In this document: one piece after another, positions 33,063 through 40,599 of the stretch
Position numbering within the stretch: position 1 is the stretch's first letter
Layout: each line of letters begins with the position of its first letter
Assembly: GCA_017409265.1 (NCBI GenBank)
Contig: JAFQSY010000005.1
Coordinates: 17,724-81,723 of the forward strand
DNA length: 64,000 nucleotides
Direction: 5' to 3'
Source: Clostridia bacterium
Lineage (GTDB): Bacteria; Bacillota; Clostridia; Oscillospirales; Acutalibacteraceae
Notes under the pieces: generated by a model
The model's database searches: none
What the model was told of the DNA's origin: nothing
The model's input: only the letters and a program-made list of their open reading frames with translations
Translations under genes and position numbers: made by a program

Positions 33063-33133
33063 GGTTTATCCTCCAATCACGTGATGCACTTTTCTATGGT
33101 TATGATATTCATATGGAATAAAATAGGTTAAAA

Positions 33134-33165
33134 AAAACAGACCGAAAAAATTTTCGGTCTGTTTT
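33134..33165 (-). terminator. Terminator of the deacetylase operon
   Basis: AAAACAGACCGAAAA (33134-33148) and TTTTCGGTCTGTTTT (33151-33165) form a 15-bp near-continuous palindrome, which on the minus strand ends in a T-rich tract just upstream of feoA. Confidence 0.85.
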
Positions 33166-33178
33166 AAGAAAAGTCGAA

Positions 33179-34063
33179 TTATCCGCGGACTGTTCCGCCC
33201 TTCATCTTGATAAGTTCTCGGTAGCTGATAAGCTCAACGCCGTGGTCCTTGAGATATTTGTGAGTATATGGGTCTTTCATGAGTTGATATTCCCAGACTC
33301 TGTCCTGCCATCTGGCGGTGATGCCTTTAAGCTCATCGCTCTCAACCGAGGGATGAACGAAGGTTTCGGTTACGCCGTCGGGGATATCTGTCCAGATTTT
33401 AAGGATTGTTTCTCTGTATGTTTCGTAGTCCTTGCGCATTGCGTCGTTCCAATCGGGGAAAAGAAGATAGTCGGGGATGACAACGTTGTATTTCTTACCC
33501 CAATGCTTTGAAAGAAGAGTAACGGCGGCATATGCGATATAGGGTGTGCCTCTCGGGCAGATGCGCTTGTCATGAGCGGTATAAAGTCTGTAAGCATAGC
33601 CGTAATCACCGCAGACACGGAGAGTCATCTTTGAAAGACCGAGTCTGCCTGTGTAATGACCGTAGAGCGAGCCCATGTGATTGTCAACATGCGAAGGCTT
33701 CATGCCCATGCTGTGAGCAAGGTCAATCTGTGCGCGGATTTCAGCCTCAAGATCCTCATAGGAAGCATTTTTTTCAACCTGGTCGCTCTCATGCCACATA
33801 TAACCCTCTTCATCAATAAGGGTCTTGCCGTTTGTGAGGGGCTTCCAGCGGTATTTGCCCCATTCGCTTGTCATTGTAAGGTGAATACCGATTGCATACT
33901 CGGGGTGGTCGTTTGAAAATTTAACTGCATCTGCAGCTGTGGGGCAGGGCATCATGATGGTTGCCGATTTGAGAAAACCGCCCTCAAAAAGCTCTGCAAC
34001 AGCCTGGTTTGCAGCATTGCACATGCCGTAATCGTCTGCATTAACAATAAGATATTTAGCCAT
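33179..34063 (-). CDS. YdjC/ChbG-family carbohydrate deacetylase
   Basis: A 294-residue metal-dependent deacetylase that in characterised members removes an acetyl group from chito-oligosaccharides or their phosphates. Conserved pieces are LIVNADDYGMC with the catalytic Asp pair (D10, D11), GIHLTMTSEWG giving a metal His, and SHVDNHMGSLYG with the second His group. A family-typical HPSVESDEL appears near the end. It is the last gene of a three-gene operon with a sugar O-acetyltransferase and a phosphoesterase, so acetyl groups on sugars are both added and removed in this unit. Substrate not readable. Confidence 0.88.
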   Translation of the reverse strand: MAKYLIVNADDYGMCNAANQAVAELFEGGFLKSATIMMPCPTAADAVKFSNDHPEYAIGIHLTMTSEWGKYRWKPLTNGKTLIDEEGYMWHESDQVEKNASYEDLEAEIRAQIDLAHSMGMKPSHVDNHMGSLYGHYTGRLGLSKMTLRVCGDYGYAYRLYTAHDKRICPRGTPYIAYAAVTLLSKHWGKKYNVVIPDYLLFPDWNDAMRKDYETYRETILKIWTDIPDGVTETFVHPSVESDELKGITARWQDRVWEYQLMKDPYTHKYLKDHGVELISYRELIKMKGGTVRG

Positions 34064-34131
34064 AATTCGTTTCCCTTTCGGATTGATTTTTACAGGATAA
34101 TTATAACATATGTATAACCGATAATCAATCT

Positions 34132-34734
34132 TTATAAATTTATTTTTCTATCCTTGAAATAATATTCTTTATCGTGCTCACCGACCTCACGCAGAACCCT
34201 GCACGGATTGCCGACTGCAACAACATTTGAAGGAATATCCTTTGTAACGATGCTGCCTGCGCCGATAACAACATTATCGCCGATTGTTATCCCCGGGGTG
34301 ATAACCGCGCCCGCACCTATCCAGCAGTTTCTGCCGATATGTATGGGCATATTATACTGATAAGCCTGCTCGCGGAGCTCGGGGTCGATGGGGTGTCCTG
34401 CGGTTGCAACGGTTACGTTCGGACCGAACATTGTGTAATCGCCCACATAGATGTCAGTATCATCGACCATTGTAAGATTGAAGTTTGCATAAACATTTTT
34501 GCCGAAATGAACATGCTTTCCGCCCCAATTGGCATGGAAGGGAGGCTCGATATAGCAGTTTTCGCCGATTTCGGCAAACATTTCTTTAAGCATCTGTGCG
34601 CGTTTTTCCTGCTCCGTGGGTCGGGTCATATTGAAATCATAAAGCTTTTCAAGGCATTGAAACTGCTCGTTCATGATTTCATCGCCGTTGGGCAGGTATA
34701 AATCTCCACTGTGCATTTTTTCTTTTTCTGTCAT
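34132..34734 (-). CDS. Maltose/galactoside O-acetyltransferase (left-handed beta-helix)
   Basis: A 200-residue hexapeptide-repeat acetyltransferase of the Maa/LacA type, acting with acetyl-CoA on a sugar hydroxyl. The N-terminal helical part holds LYDFNMTRPTEQEKRAQMLKEMF. The beta-helix contains repeated I-G-x4 units, the catalytic His in VATAGHPIDPELR, and WIGAGAVITPGITIGDNVVIGAGSIVTKDIP at the CoA site. It lies 10 nt behind the phosphoesterase gene and 68 nt before the deacetylase gene. Such enzymes may detoxify non-metabolisable sugars. Confidence 0.92.
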   Translation of the reverse strand: MTEKEKMHSGDLYLPNGDEIMNEQFQCLEKLYDFNMTRPTEQEKRAQMLKEMFAEIGENCYIEPPFHANWGGKHVHFGKNVYANFNLTMVDDTDIYVGDYTMFGPNVTVATAGHPIDPELREQAYQYNMPIHIGRNCWIGAGAVITPGITIGDNVVIGAGSIVTKDIPSNVVAVGNPCRVLREVGEHDKEYYFKDRKINL

Positions 34735-34744
34735 AATTTACCTC

Positions 34745-35899
34745 TTACAGAAATATTCTGCTGTATCTCGGCTTAATGTCAAGCGAACCGTCACCTTTGA
34801 GCGTTGTTACGGTAACGCCGAGTACCCATTCGCTTTCGGGTAAGCCGAAATTGGTGCCGTGATGGTAAAGGTAACCTCCGGGAAGGTTATACACAAAATA
34901 AACTCCCTTGTATATTGCGCACCAGTCATTAACGTGGTCGTGACCAACGAATATTGCTTTAGTGGTGCCTTTTTCTTCAATTGCAGCAAACATTCCGCTG
35001 TTATAGGGAGAACAGCCTACGCTTTCCCACTGCTCACCGTAGAGGACTTCATATTCTCCCGTAGGCTCATATCTTCCGCCCTCAACCTCTTTGAAAACAT
35101 CTGCAAACTCGGGAATTGCAATATGCATATACATCATTGAATCGGCATGACCGTATTTCTTCATAAGAGCATCGGTTTCTTTTTTGTAGAAATCAATCTG
35201 TTCTTTTTTGAGGAAGTCGTAACCTTTGATGTCGGCAGGGAGCCCGTATGCGGCCTTGTCTCTGTCAAGAATATCTCTGCCCGAATCAAAGAGGAACAGA
35301 GTCTGTCTGTGCCTGCCGCCCTTGCCGAGAATATTTATTGTATAGTTACCGTAGCCGAAAAGCTCTTCGGGACCGAATTTACAAAGGCAGTGGTCATAGT
35401 CGGTGAAGCTTTTCATGAGAAGCCATTTATAAAAGCCTCTGTCCTCTCTTGTTTCGTGATTTCCGAAAACGGCAGCCCAGTAAACTCCGATTTCCTCCAT
35501 CATCTGAGCGAATTGAATCGCTTCAATCTGCTGAAATTTGCCGAGAATAACATCGCCTGTAAGAATAACAAGGTCGGGCTTTACCTCTTTGATGTGTCTG
35601 GTGAAGTATTCAACGACTTTTCTGTTTTGTGCGTTGTCATCGCTGAAATGGAGGTCTGTACTTGTCACGATAACAAAATCGTCATCTGTCGGTTTTCCGT
35701 TTTTGTCAACCTTGGCGATAGTGGTTGAATAATCATTCTGAGATAAAATTTTAACATCTGAACCGATTTTGTGTGATTCATCACACTTGCAGTAGAGTAA
35801 ATCAGGTTTTTTACCGCCCGTTATGCCGTAAACTGCATTTGCACCTGCAAGATAAACCTTTATTGCACTTTGTCTGACAAAGCCCCAAGCCTTATACAT
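34745..35899 (-). CDS. Calcineurin-like metallophosphoesterase
   Basis: A 384-residue dinuclear-metal phosphoesterase: TSTDLHFSDDN (Asp/His), LTGDVILGKF (bridging Asp), AVFGNHETREDRG (Asn/His) and FVGHDHVND (terminal His pair) give the full metal set. The ATG at 35899 is used because GGTGG (AAGGTGGTAACAG) precedes it; the upstream extension would cover the promoter. It has an N-terminal hydrophobic patch but no clear signal peptide. It heads the operon with the acetyltransferase and deacetylase. The substrate could be a nucleotide, phospho-sugar or cell-wall phosphodiester. Confidence 0.88.
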   Translation of the reverse strand: MYKAWGFVRQSAIKVYLAGANAVYGITGGKKPDLLYCKCDESHKIGSDVKILSQNDYSTTIAKVDKNGKPTDDDFVIVTSTDLHFSDDNAQNRKVVEYFTRHIKEVKPDLVILTGDVILGKFQQIEAIQFAQMMEEIGVYWAAVFGNHETREDRGFYKWLLMKSFTDYDHCLCKFGPEELFGYGNYTINILGKGGRHRQTLFLFDSGRDILDRDKAAYGLPADIKGYDFLKKEQIDFYKKETDALMKKYGHADSMMYMHIAIPEFADVFKEVEGGRYEPTGEYEVLYGEQWESVGCSPYNSGMFAAIEEKGTTKAIFVGHDHVNDWCAIYKGVYFVYNLPGGYLYHHGTNFGLPESEWVLGVTVTTLKGDGSLDIKPRYSRIFL

Positions 35900-35930
35900 T
35901 CTGTTACCACCTTTGATTTTACTTGGCTTA

Positions 35931-35959
35931 ATTATATTGCTAACCCTTCTTTTTGTCAA
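35931..35959 (-). promoter_or_regulatory. Promoter of the phosphoesterase-acetyltransferase-deacetylase operon
   Basis: Minus strand TTGACA (35959-35954), 17-bp spacer, TATAAT (35936-35931): a full consensus promoter about 30 nt before the start codon. Confidence 0.88.
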
Positions 35960-36186
35960 TGATTAGGAATAATATTGCATCGGCATGAATAATTTTAAAA
36001 GGGAGTTTTATTGGACACATGATGGTGTACAATACACTCATAAGGTCAGATGACACCTGATATTTTGATTTTGTGAGGTGCTGAAATGAAATTGCAAAAA
36101 TTCAAAAACGGATTGTAAATTTGAAATAAAAAGATTTTAAAAAAATCGTAAATTATGTCGGATGCCACAAATTGCGGTCGGCTTGC

Positions 36187-36215
36187 TTGACAGTACATAT
36201 ATATTGTGGTAAAAT
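36187..36215 (+). promoter_or_regulatory. Distal promoter (P1) of the small membrane protein gene
   Basis: TTGACA (36187-36192), 17-bp spacer, TGG-TAAAAT (36210-36215). Its transcript would include the hairpin 36239-36262. The gap 35960-36344 holds no convincing gene: a 10-codon frame at 36086-36118 has a GAGGTG site but nothing else. Confidence 0.65.
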
Positions 36216-36238
36216 ATGGTTACAAAAGAAAAGTAAAA

Positions 36239-36316
36239 AAATGTTCGAAAAATCGAACATTTGTCTTGACAAACGAACGTTCGTTTGCTATAATAAACTC
36301 ACAGAACAAATGTTTC
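36239..36316 (+). promoter_or_regulatory. Proximal promoter (P2) with LexA/SOS-like boxes
   Basis: TTGACA (36266-36271) and TATAAT (36289-36294), 17 bp apart. The spacer is an 18-bp perfect palindrome CAAACGAACGTTCGTTTG (36270-36287). Read as CAAACGAACGTTCG it matches the Bacillus SOS box CGAACRNRYGTTYC at 12 of 14 positions on either strand. AGAACAAATGTTTC (36303-36316), at +1, matches 13 of 14. Upstream, a 10-4-10 dyad (36239-36262) contains GTTCGA/TCGAAC. Repression by LexA is inferred; a TetR-type operator is the alternative. Confidence 0.6.
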
Positions 36317-36344
36317 ACATCTGTTCGCTAAAGGAGGATTTAAA

Positions 36345-36620
36345 ATGGCTTTTGCAGAAATAATAAAAACATTTTTTGAGTTGGCAGCAGTTATACTGCT
36401 TATAATAGGATTCGTTAATGAAAAGAAGGTTGTTGCTTTTGAAGTTAAGCTTGCGAGAGCAATAAGAATCCATCTTCGCAACCGCCGCATCCGTAAGCAG
36501 AGAGAGGCAGCAAGGGCTTACAGAGCAAAGGTGCAGATGAGAGCGCCCGAAGAGGTTTATTTTGAAGAGCCCGTGCTTACGGTTGTTTCGGATAATAAGA
36601 GTTCCTATTACGTTGCATGA
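36345..36620 (+). CDS. Small membrane protein with basic tail, candidate SOS-induced (91 aa)
   Basis: Not recognised as a named family. Residues ~5-24 form one membrane helix (EIIKTFFELAAVILLIIGFV), followed by a strongly basic amphipathic segment (RIHLRNRRIRKQREAARAYRAK, about residues 45-67) and an acidic-to-neutral tail. The orientation is probably a cytoplasmic tail. AAGGAGG (36331-36337) lies 7 nt before the ATG, so expression would be strong once derepressed. It is a single gene between two promoters and a terminator. LexA-regulated single-span proteins that block division (YneA, SosA, DivS, CidA) share size and topology but no obvious sequence; there is no LysM domain. The division-inhibitor role is a hypothesis. 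Confidence 0.7.
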   Translation: MAFAEIIKTFFELAAVILLIIGFVNEKKVVAFEVKLARAIRIHLRNRRIRKQREAARAYRAKVQMRAPEEVYFEEPVLTVVSDNKSSYYVA

Positions 36621-36650
36621 TTTTGTTTCAAATTTTATTGCAGATAGAGA

Positions 36651-36689
36651 AAAAACAGTGCAGTCCATTAACGGCTGCACTGTTTTTTT
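36651..36689 (+). terminator. Terminator of the small membrane protein gene
   Basis: AAAAACAGTGCAG (36651-36663) pairs with CTGCACTGTTTTT (36675-36687) over an 11-nt loop, ending in seven T. Confidence 0.9.
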
Positions 36690-36741
36690 CGTTAAAAAAT
36701 GTTATAATATTATCAGATAATACACGAAATGTAAAAAATGT

Positions 36742-36770
36742 TTGATTTTGGGATAATAATAGTATATAAT
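36742..36770 (+). promoter_or_regulatory. Promoter of the DUF4474-like gene
   Basis: TTGATT (36742-36747), 17-bp spacer, TATAAT (36765-36770), then a short leader with AAAGGAG. Confidence 0.75.
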
Positions 36771-36802
36771 GTATTAGTTAGTCATGTGAAAGGAGTTTTT
36801 CA

Positions 36803-37951
36803 ATGAAAAAAGTAATTTTATCATTGGTACTTGCAGTTTCAATTGTTTTGGCGTCGTGCCCGATATGCTTGGTAAGCGCTGAAGAAAAGACTTTGGAACC
36901 GAAAAACTTTGAGGAATATGCAGAAATTCTTGAAAGTGAAGGTTACACAATGCCGGAAAACGGCAAACAGGCAGAAAAAAGTGTCTTTTCGCGAAAGCAT
37001 TTCAATTTTGTTACTGATGATGTGATTGGCGAAATCTGCAGCTATATCAAAGAGGAATCAAGCCTTGATATTCTTGGATTGATAACATCCGTTCCCGAAA
37101 CAAATCAGGGAGTTGAGTTTGTCGTTGAAACATTTGATATTAATACGACAGTAATAAGAGATGCTCTTTATGAGTTGAGATATAAAATGGACGATCAAGG
37201 AAATCAGCCCATGGCGGTTTTGTTCTATTTTATGGGTCTGTATTTCAGCGTTATTGAAGAATGCAAGGCATACTGCGTTCCGCTCGAGGAAGAAAATGTT
37301 TATGAAATCGCTCTTGATATCAGACTTAAGGACGGAACGGTTGAAACGATAACAACCGGTGTTGTTTTCAACTCTGAAACAGGGCAGACTTACGGTAAGA
37401 GCGGAAACGGCATTCTCGGCACCGGATACGGATTCTCCATTCCCGAAGTGCTTCTTTATTCACAGGTGAACGCGTGGACAAGAGATTTCGGCTTCTGCCT
37501 TTTCTATGACATTTTTTCATACACAACACCGTTCTTTTTCTATAATACCCGCAGAATCAAGTTTGACTACGACGGACTTGAATGGATGATTCAGATATGG
37601 AAGGGTAATTATATTATTTCAAACGGTGCAGAAGTCGGAATATATTCAAGAGATGAAAGCAGATTCGGCACATATTATGATTGCGCAACCGATGAGCAGA
37701 TGATGGAAATGTCGATGGAGCTTTATCACGGCGATGATTTGATATTCTCACGTCCCAAGCAGCTTCATTGGTGGCTGACCGGTTTCAGAATCACCGATAA
37801 TCTTTATCCCGCCAAAACAATGACTCTCAAATTCTCGATTGATATGAAGGATGAAGAGATGCTGGATGCATTCTGCAATGCAATCGACAACCATTACAGA
37901 CGTGATATGTCGTATACCGTTGACGGCCTTACGGTAAATGTAATATGGTAA
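36803..37951 (+). CDS. Secreted DUF4474-like protein
   Basis: A 382-residue exported protein. The signal sequence has two possible ends: a lipobox LASC (C19), which would make it a lipoprotein, or a signal peptidase I site at VSA-EE (~26). The C-terminal half contains RIKFDYDGLEWMIQIWKGNYIISNGAEVGIYSR and the balance of a DUF4474-type domain (ATDEQMMEMSMELYHG, RPKQLHWWLTGFR), which is why the family is suggested. The N-terminal part (residues ~30-200) has no recognisable domain. It is monocistronic with its own promoter and terminator. Function unknown; the family is found in Clostridia and the W-rich strand pattern suggests a beta-sandwich. Confidence 0.7.
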   Translation: MKKVILSLVLAVSIVLASCPICLVSAEEKTLEPKNFEEYAEILESEGYTMPENGKQAEKSVFSRKHFNFVTDDVIGEICSYIKEESSLDILGLITSVPETNQGVEFVVETFDINTTVIRDALYELRYKMDDQGNQPMAVLFYFMGLYFSVIEECKAYCVPLEEENVYEIALDIRLKDGTVETITTGVVFNSETGQTYGKSGNGILGTGYGFSIPEVLLYSQVNAWTRDFGFCLFYDIFSYTTPFFFYNTRRIKFDYDGLEWMIQIWKGNYIISNGAEVGIYSRDESRFGTYYDCATDEQMMEMSMELYHGDDLIFSRPKQLHWWLTGFRITDNLYPAKTMTLKFSIDMKDEEMLDAFCNAIDNHYRRDMSYTVDGLTVNVIW

Positions 37952-37955
37952 ATTT

Positions 37956-37985
37956 AAAAGGGTGTCCGTGAGAGGACACCCTTTT
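37956..37985. terminator. Bidirectional terminator
   Basis: AAAAGGGTGTCC (37956-37967) pairs perfectly with GGACACCCTTTT (37974-37985) around GTGAGA, between convergent genes. Confidence 0.9.
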
Positions 37986-37991
37986 GATGTT

Positions 37992-38996
37992 TTAATATTT
38001 GAAATCAGAATAAGTTACTTTTGTTTCAAGATTTGCAGAAGCCTTGCCGACCTTGACGAAGGAATATTTGACGTTGTTGAGCACCGCTTTCATTTTTATG
38101 TTGTGTGAAAGTGAAATAAATCTGTTGTTTGCTGCGTTGATTTTTGCAGATATGGTTACGTTTGTTGTGTTGACGGTGAGCGATTCAACGCTTGCTCCGA
38201 CATCTGCAAGACCCGCCTTGATTTCGTCAATGTCTTTGTAGTCCTTTGTGAATCTGCCGAGAGCGCTGCTGCCTTTTTTGGGATTTTGTTCATTCTTCAC
38301 GGTGATATTAATGGTGTAATACTTGCCGTCGCTTGAAAGCTTGCAGGTTGCCGAGGTTACGTCGGAAGCCTTGAGGGTGCTTTTTACAAGTGAAGTTCCG
38401 TCAAATGAGCCTTTTTTGACAGTCGATGATGAACTGCCCTCGCCGAGGAAGCCTCCGACTGCATCACGCACAGCGCTTATGCTTGCAAGCGCACCCATAT
38501 CAAGATTGTTGAGGACGGTTGTTGTTGATTTTTGGTATCCGGGCTTTGATTTTGCGGCTGCTGCTGCGGCGGCATTATAAAGCTTAACGATATCCTCTTT
38601 GCTTGTGGGAGCAACAACTTTCTTTTTGGTGGTTGTCGGTTTTTTTGTTGTGTTTGCTGCTTTCTTGGTTGTTGTTACAGCCTTTTTGGTTGTGGTGATA
38701 ACCTTCTTTGTTGTGGTGGGAGCGGTGGTTATTGTTTCTATTTCTGTTGTTGTTTCCGCCTGCGTTGTTACCTCGGTTGTCGTTTCTGCTTGTGTTGTTG
38801 CTTCGGCGGTTGACCGTGCTGTTGTTTCAGCAACGGTTTCGGTGTAAAGGAGAATATCGGTTGTTTCTTCTTTTACAGTTTCTGTTTGAGTGGGAGCTGC
38901 CGTTGTTTCAGGCTGATTTTTGCCGTCACAGGCATTGAGTGCAAACAGGATTGATGATGCCGCAAGAACTGCGATGATTTTTTTCATTATATTCAT
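37992..38996 (-). CDS. Thr-rich lipoprotein with stalk
   Basis: A 334-residue putative lipoprotein. The signal peptide ends in the lipobox LNAC (C23), then residues ~25-130 are a low-complexity Thr/Lys/Ala stalk with repeated TTTKK and AETTTE units, likely a cell-wall-spanning linker. A ~200-residue globular domain follows (from SKEDIVKLYNAAAAAAAKS) with no family I can name; it ends in alternating strands (ISAKINAANNRFISLSHNIKMKAV). AAAGGAG precedes the ATG. The alpha/beta hydrolase gene lies 13 nt upstream on the same strand, so the two form an operon. Function unknown. Confidence 0.75.
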   Translation of the reverse strand: MNIMKKIIAVLAASSILFALNACDGKNQPETTAAPTQTETVKEETTDILLYTETVAETTARSTAEATTQAETTTEVTTQAETTTEIETITTAPTTTKKVITTTKKAVTTTKKAANTTKKPTTTKKKVVAPTSKEDIVKLYNAAAAAAAKSKPGYQKSTTTVLNNLDMGALASISAVRDAVGGFLGEGSSSSTVKKGSFDGTSLVKSTLKASDVTSATCKLSSDGKYYTINITVKNEQNPKKGSSALGRFTKDYKDIDEIKAGLADVGASVESLTVNTTNVTISAKINAANNRFISLSHNIKMKAVLNNVKYSFVKVGKASANLETKVTYSDFKY

Positions 38997-39009
38997 AAAT
39001 ATACTCCTT

Positions 39010-39945
39010 TTACATGTGTTTCTCGATAAATGCCTTTACTTTTGCGTCATATTCTTCCTTTGCGTCGTAATAGCTGTAAGCATGGACTGCGCCCGGAACA
39101 GTGAAAATTTCTTTCGGGGTCGGACAGGCGTCATAAAGCTTTTGGCACATATCAAACGGAACAAAGGTGTCATCTTCGCCGTGAATAAAGAGAATGGGAT
39201 TTTTTGCGTTTGCCATTGTGCCGATAGGAGTTGCATCCTTTTTCAAATCATATTTTGCAAAAGCTTTGCAGAGGATGTTTGTTGCAGCAGGGGTAATCCT
39301 GCTTTTAAATCCGAATATATCCGAAACAACTGCCCTGACCTCTTCGTATGCGTCGGTAAATCCGCAGTCCTCAACGATGAGCTTGACCTGCTCACGGGGA
39401 TTGTTGTTGTTAACAAGCATTGATGTTGCCGCGCCCATTGAAATTCCGTGAAGCATGATTTCGATATTCTCGCCGAAACGCTCGATAAGATAATCAATCC
39501 ATAGGTTAATATCTTTATAGTCAAGTGCGCCGAAGCCGATGAATTTTCCGTCGCTTCTGCCGTGACCTCTCAAATCTGGAAGCAAATAGTTGAAGCCCAT
39601 GTCATTATGATAAAATCCGAAAAGATGGCCGCATTCATCGGGGCCGTTGCAGTTGTGACCGTGAACGGCAATAACGAAACGTTTTGTATCTTTTTCGGCA
39701 GGTACATACCATGCCTTGAGGCGAAGTCCGTCGGGCGAAATTATTTCCAAATCCTCGGGTTTATGAGAAAACAGATAAGCATTATTTTTCTTTCTGATTT
39801 CCGTGCGGAGAAGTCTTTTGGGGTCGGTGGGCGGTTTTTTGTTGCGGTTTGCAACGCAAGCCATTTTAAATCCGCCTGCGCCGAGAGAGAAAAAGCCGAG
39901 TGCGCCTATAACTCCCGCACCTAAAGCGACATTGCGTTTTTTCAT
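39010..39945 (-). CDS. Membrane-anchored alpha/beta hydrolase
   Basis: A 311-residue serine hydrolase. A hydrophobic N-terminal helix (residues ~8-30) anchors it, then an alpha/beta fold with HGHNCNGPDE (oxyanion region), nucleophile Ser in LHGISMGAATSM, Asp in FIHGEDDTFVPFD and His in GAVHAYSYYD. This resembles the BAAT/acyl-transferase-like or dienelactone-type hydrolases of Firmicutes annotated as 'alpha/beta hydrolase'. The ATG at 39945 is used because AGGAG ends 9 nt upstream; the TTG at 39954 abuts it. It is the first gene of a two-gene operon with the Thr-rich lipoprotein. Substrate unknown. Confidence 0.88.
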   Translation of the reverse strand: MKKRNVALGAGVIGALGFFSLGAGGFKMACVANRNKKPPTDPKRLLRTEIRKKNNAYLFSHKPEDLEIISPDGLRLKAWYVPAEKDTKRFVIAVHGHNCNGPDECGHLFGFYHNDMGFNYLLPDLRGHGRSDGKFIGFGALDYKDINLWIDYLIERFGENIEIMLHGISMGAATSMLVNNNNPREQVKLIVEDCGFTDAYEEVRAVVSDIFGFKSRITPAATNILCKAFAKYDLKKDATPIGTMANAKNPILFIHGEDDTFVPFDMCQKLYDACPTPKEIFTVPGAVHAYSYYDAKEEYDAKVKAFIEKHM

Positions 39946-40062
39946 TGCAGTCAACTCCTAAAATCATTTATAATTTCATAATAACACAGAGCGAAGAATA
40001 ATGCAAGATTTGCATAGTTTTAACGGCTCTGAAAAAAACAATAAAAAATTTTTAAAAAAGTG

Positions 40063-40091
40063 TTGACAAAACTAAAATCTTATAATATAAT
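40063..40091 (+). promoter_or_regulatory. Promoter of the tRNA-Met/tRNA-Glu operon
   Basis: TTGACA (40063-40068), 17-bp spacer, TATAAT (40086-40091), 30 nt before the first tRNA. The -10 region contains a second TATAAT at 40081. Confidence 0.85.
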
Positions 40092-40121
40092 AAACAAGCT
40101 CTTTGGTGAGGGCAGTTAAAT

Positions 40122-40197
40122 GGCGGCATAGCTCAGAGGCTAGAGCAACCGGTTCATACCCGGTAGGTCGTGGGTTCAAATCCAACTGCCGCTACCA
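40122..40197 (+). tRNA. tRNA-Met (CAT)
   Basis: Full cloverleaf: acceptor GGCGGCA/TGCCGCT, U8-A9, D arm GCTC...GAGC, anticodon stem ACCGG-TTCATAC-CCGGT with anticodon CAT, T arm GTGGG-TTCAAAT-CCAAC, encoded CCA. G1 pairs with T72, so it is an elongator rather than an initiator Met tRNA (no C1-A72 mismatch). Confidence 0.95.
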
Positions 40198-40204
40198 ATT
40201 TTTT

Positions 40205-40279
40205 GGCCCGGTGGTCAAGCGGTTAAGACACCGCCCTTTCACGGCGGTAACACGGGTTCGATTCCCGTCCGGGTCACCA
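40205..40279 (+). tRNA. tRNA-Glu (TTC)
   Basis: Acceptor GGCCCGG/CCGGGTC, anticodon stem CCGCC-CTTTCAC-GGCGG with TTC, T arm CGGG-TTCGATT-CCCG, encoded CCA. It lies 7 nt after tRNA-Met. Its last nine bases (GGGTCACCA) start a 33-bp repeat found again at 50105, making it the likely integration target of the following island. Confidence 0.96.
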
Positions 40280-40303
40280 AACACTTGATATCCGAACTAA
40301 TCT
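40271..40303 (+). repeat. Left 33-bp direct repeat (attL-like) at the tRNA-Glu 3' end
   Basis: Positions 40271-40303 are identical to 50105-50137. The repeat covers the tRNA 3' end GGGTCACCA, a short linker ACACTTG and the left arm of the tRNA terminator (ATATCCGAACTAATCT). Flanking bases differ on both sides. Confidence 0.85.
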
Positions 40304-40335
40304 ATGAAGATGGTTTAGTTTGGGTATCTTTTTTT
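40287..40335 (+). terminator. Terminator of the tRNA operon (island version)
   Basis: GATATCCGAACTAA (40287-40300) pairs with TTAGTTTGGGTATC (40315-40328) using two G-U pairs, then seven T. The left arm belongs to the 33-bp repeat; the right arm is specific to this side. Confidence 0.85.
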
Positions 40336-40356
40336 CTTATCAATAAGTAAACAGTA

Positions 40357-40398
40357 AAAAAGACGGTAGTAACTTTGATTTGTTACTACCGTCTTTTT
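40357..40398. terminator. Second, orphan terminator hairpin
   Basis: AAAAAGACGGTAGTAAC (40357-40373) pairs perfectly over 17 bp with 40382-40398, ending in T5. No gene lies between it and the previous terminator. It may insulate the island from tRNA transcription. The rest of 40399-40499 shows nothing. Confidence 0.85.
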
Positions 40399-40499
40399 AT
40401 GTATGGTTATGAGATTTTAATCTTCAAGATATTTTATCCACATATCCAGCCACAAAGCGATTATTTCTTTCCGCAATGTTTACAGCTTTTCAAATGCAT

Positions 40500-40557
40500 A
40501 ATCTTACAAAATCGTAAGATTCTTTTTATTGAAAAAATCACAGTATGCCCGTATAAT
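40500..40557 (+). promoter_or_regulatory. Promoter and operator of the island two-component system
   Basis: The dyad AATCTTAC-AAAATC-GTAAGATT (40500-40521) stands 7 nt upstream of TTGAAA (40529-40534), 17-bp spacer, TATAAT (40552-40557). The same ATCTTAC-N6-GTAAG motif precedes the ABC operon, so it is probably the binding site of the encoded regulator. Confidence 0.75.
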
Positions 40558-40599
40558 AAAAATATATAATTAAAGCAATTCCCAAGGGATGATGAAATT

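Noticed and set aside
33063-33133. Fur or DtxR box upstream of feoAB
   Set aside because: Only loose matches such as a partial TATGAATATCATA; not good enough to call.
36086-36118. 10-codon frame with GAGGTG upstream of the small membrane protein
   Set aside because: Upstream of both promoters, so not in their leaders; too short to support.
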